Source of the DNA: Candidatus Krumholzibacteriia bacterium
GTDB lineage: Bacteria; Krumholzibacteriota; Krumholzibacteriia; LZORAL124-64-63
Assembly (NCBI GenBank): GCA_027056825.1
Contig: JALUJS010000144.1
Span: 1 to 7,481 of the forward strand
Length of the DNA stretch: 7,481 nt
Reading direction: 5' to 3'
The notes below the pieces were generated by a model. It ran no database searches and had not been told where the DNA came from. It saw only the letters and a list, made by a program, of their open reading frames with translations. Shown here piece by piece: positions 6,444-7,481 of this stretch (position 1 is its first letter; each line of letters starts with the position of its first letter). The position numbers and the translations under genes were made by a program.

Positions 6444-6469
6444 GGGGCCCGGCCGCCCGGCCGGGCCTC
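6444..6469 (+). terminator. Strong hairpin after P3
   Basis: An 11-bp stem with one G-T pair (GGGGCCCGGCC at 6444-6454 with GGCCGGGCCTC at 6459-6469) closes on the loop GCCC, 19 nt after the P3 stop. It differs from the hairpin after P1 at only two positions. No T-tract follows. The role as terminator is inferred from position and repetition. Confidence 0.6.
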
Positions 6470-6482
6470 GCCCATATCCCCT

Positions 6483-6562
6483 GAAACCGGTAGGTCATCC
6501 GGTGGCGTTTATTTCGTGCAAATACCCTTGCATGACCCCGGGAAACCGGATAGGTTAGCCGG
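6483..6562 (+). repeat. Imperfect 20-nt direct repeat upstream of the lamin-tail gene
   Basis: The first copy (6483-6502) and the second copy (6542-6562) both read GAAACCGG, then TAGGT, then CCGG. They differ by one inserted A and two substitutions, and their starts are 59 nt apart. Between them is a small inverted repeat, TGCAA (6517-6521) with TTGCA (6528-6532). A possible promoter, TTGCAT (6528-6533), 17 bp, TAGGTT (6551-6556), uses the second copy as its -10 region. The copies may be paired regulator-binding sites for the gene starting at 6615. Chance similarity cannot be excluded. Confidence 0.4.
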
Positions 6563-6614
6563 CCCACCCCCGATTGAGAACTTTGACACCGGATCCCTTG
6601 AAGGGAGCGCATTC

Positions 6615-7481
6615 ATGTCCCGTGCAGATTGGAAGCCGCGCCGCAACCGGGTGCGGATAGGTGCGTCCTGCGCGGCCGCCCTGGCCGTGCTGCTTTTGGC
6701 CGCGCCACTGGTCACAGCCGCGGCCGCCGCCGTCGCCGACCACCTGCTGCTGGCCGAGATCCAGACGCTCATCGCCGATGACCCGCGCCGGCCCCAGGCC
6801 GCCGAGTTCATCGAGATCGTCAACCCCACGGCCGCGGCCATCGACCTGAGCGACTACTATCTGACCGACGCCGTCTACGCCCTGGGGGACCAGTACTACT
6901 GGCGTATCGCCGAGGGCGATCCCACCGGGGCCACCGCGGGCGGCGGATCGTTCGCCGACTTCCACGGCCGCTTCCCCGAGGGCTACAGCATCGCCGCGGG
7001 CGACACCATCGTCATCGCCGTGGCCGGCGGCAGCGCCGCCTACAGCACCGCCTACGGCAAGTTGCCGGACTTCGAGGTGTACGAGGACGGCACGGCTCCC
7101 GACCAGGTGCCCGAACTGCGCGAAGCCTTCCCCGGCGCCATAGGCGCCGGCCTGGGCGGCGGGACCAACAGTCCCTCCCTCAGCGACGGCTACGAGTCCC
7201 TCGTTCTCTACCGCTGGGACGGCAGCAGCGACCTGGTCCAGGACGTGGACTTCGCGTTCTGGGGCTCCGGGAGCACGGCGGCCCAGTTCGACAAGACCGG
7301 CGTGACCGTGGGGGCGAGCACCTACCTGGCCGACACCCCGGTGGCCAGCCAGCAGACCATCGCCGCGGCTACTTTGGTGCCCGGTCAGTCCTACATGCGG
7401 CTCAACGCCGACGAAGGCGCCGAAACGGTCACGGGCGGCAACGGCATCACCGGCCACGACGAGACCGGCGAGCCCCTGGGT
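6615..7481 (+). CDS. Exported lamin-tail-domain protein (3' end outside the window)
   Basis: The first 289 residues of a gene that is still open at the right edge. ATG 6615 has AAGGGAG (6601-6607) 7 nt upstream. The N-terminus is a long basic stretch (WKPRRNRVR), a hydrophobic core (AAALAVLLLAAPLV) and an Ala-rich cleavage region near 35-41, so it is an export signal without a lipobox. A lamin-tail-type segment follows at about 43-85: LLLAEIQTLIADD, then AAEFIEIVNPTAAAIDLSDYYLTD, which is the classic core of the fold. Further strands at 128-137 (AGDTIVIAVA) and 193-218 (YESLVLYRWDG through VDFAFWG) probably complete the domain, with a long Gly-rich insert between them. Such domains often sit at the front of large secreted or surface proteins, including nucleases and adhesins, so the missing part decides the function. 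It reads in the same direction as P1-P3 but is separated from P3 by 190 bp and a hairpin, and is likely transcribed separately. Confidence 0.82.
   Translation, partial: MSRADWKPRRNRVRIGASCAAALAVLLLAAPLVTAAAAAVADHLLLAEIQTLIADDPRRPQAAEFIEIVNPTAAAIDLSDYYLTDAVYALGDQYYWRIAEGDPTGATAGGGSFADFHGRFPEGYSIAAGDTIVIAVAGGSAAYSTAYGKLPDFEVYEDGTAPDQVPELREAFPGAIGAGLGGGTNSPSLSDGYESLVLYRWDGSSDLVQDVDFAFWGSGSTAAQFDKTGVTVGASTYLADTPVASQQTIAAATLVPGQSYMRLNADEGAETVTGGNGITGHDETGEPLG

Noticed and set aside
6483..6562. Direct repeats as a CRISPR array or riboswitch
   Set aside because: There are only two imperfect copies with one interval, and no recognisable riboswitch core or cas gene.
6583..6588. Perfect TTGACA -35 box before the lamin-tail gene
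   Set aside because: The position 17 bp downstream falls on the Shine-Dalgarno and start region and has no -10-like sequence, so it cannot drive this gene in the usual way.
6639..6660. Arg-rich start of the lamin-tail protein as a Tat signal
   Set aside because: The twin arginines are not in the S-R-R-x-F-L-K context, so a Sec-type signal is more likely.

Overview
The window is GC-rich bacterial DNA with dense coding. Three of the five or six genes encode secreted lipoproteins built from CARDB-like and PEGA-like beta-sandwich modules, and a fourth encodes a lamin-tail-domain protein. That combination is typical of uncultured FCB-group and related lineages such as Krumholzibacteriota, Eisenbacteria or Latescibacteria. 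This placement is an inference from protein style. No rRNA, tRNA or marker gene is present to fix it.

Layout. Positions 1-1561 hold a GC-rich hairpin and then, on the minus strand, a sulfatase-like member of the alkaline phosphatase superfamily without a signal peptide. A 69-bp divergent intergenic region containing an inverted repeat separates it from a plus-strand orphan PTS fructose/mannitol-type EIIA protein (1631-2086). From 2214 to 6424 lie three tandem paralogous lipoprotein genes, here called P1, P2 and P3. Each has its own Shine-Dalgarno site, a lipoprotein signal peptide, a CARDB-like domain, a PEGA-like domain and a conserved C-terminal module that I cannot assign to a named family. 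The gaps between them (139 and 199 bp) and the strong hairpins after P1 and P3 suggest separate transcription units rather than one operon. A 190-bp intergenic region with a hairpin and an imperfect direct repeat leads into a lamin-tail-domain exported protein (from 6615), which runs off the right edge.

How the genes work together. The sulfatase-like enzyme and the EIIA protein look cytoplasmic and may share a divergent control region, but nothing shows a common pathway. The three lipoproteins and the lamin-tail protein are probably cell-envelope or surface proteins with binding or structural roles. The most unusual feature is the tandem triplication of one three-domain lipoprotein with a very conserved, unnamed C-terminal module. 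No phage, CRISPR, insertion sequence or defence system was seen.
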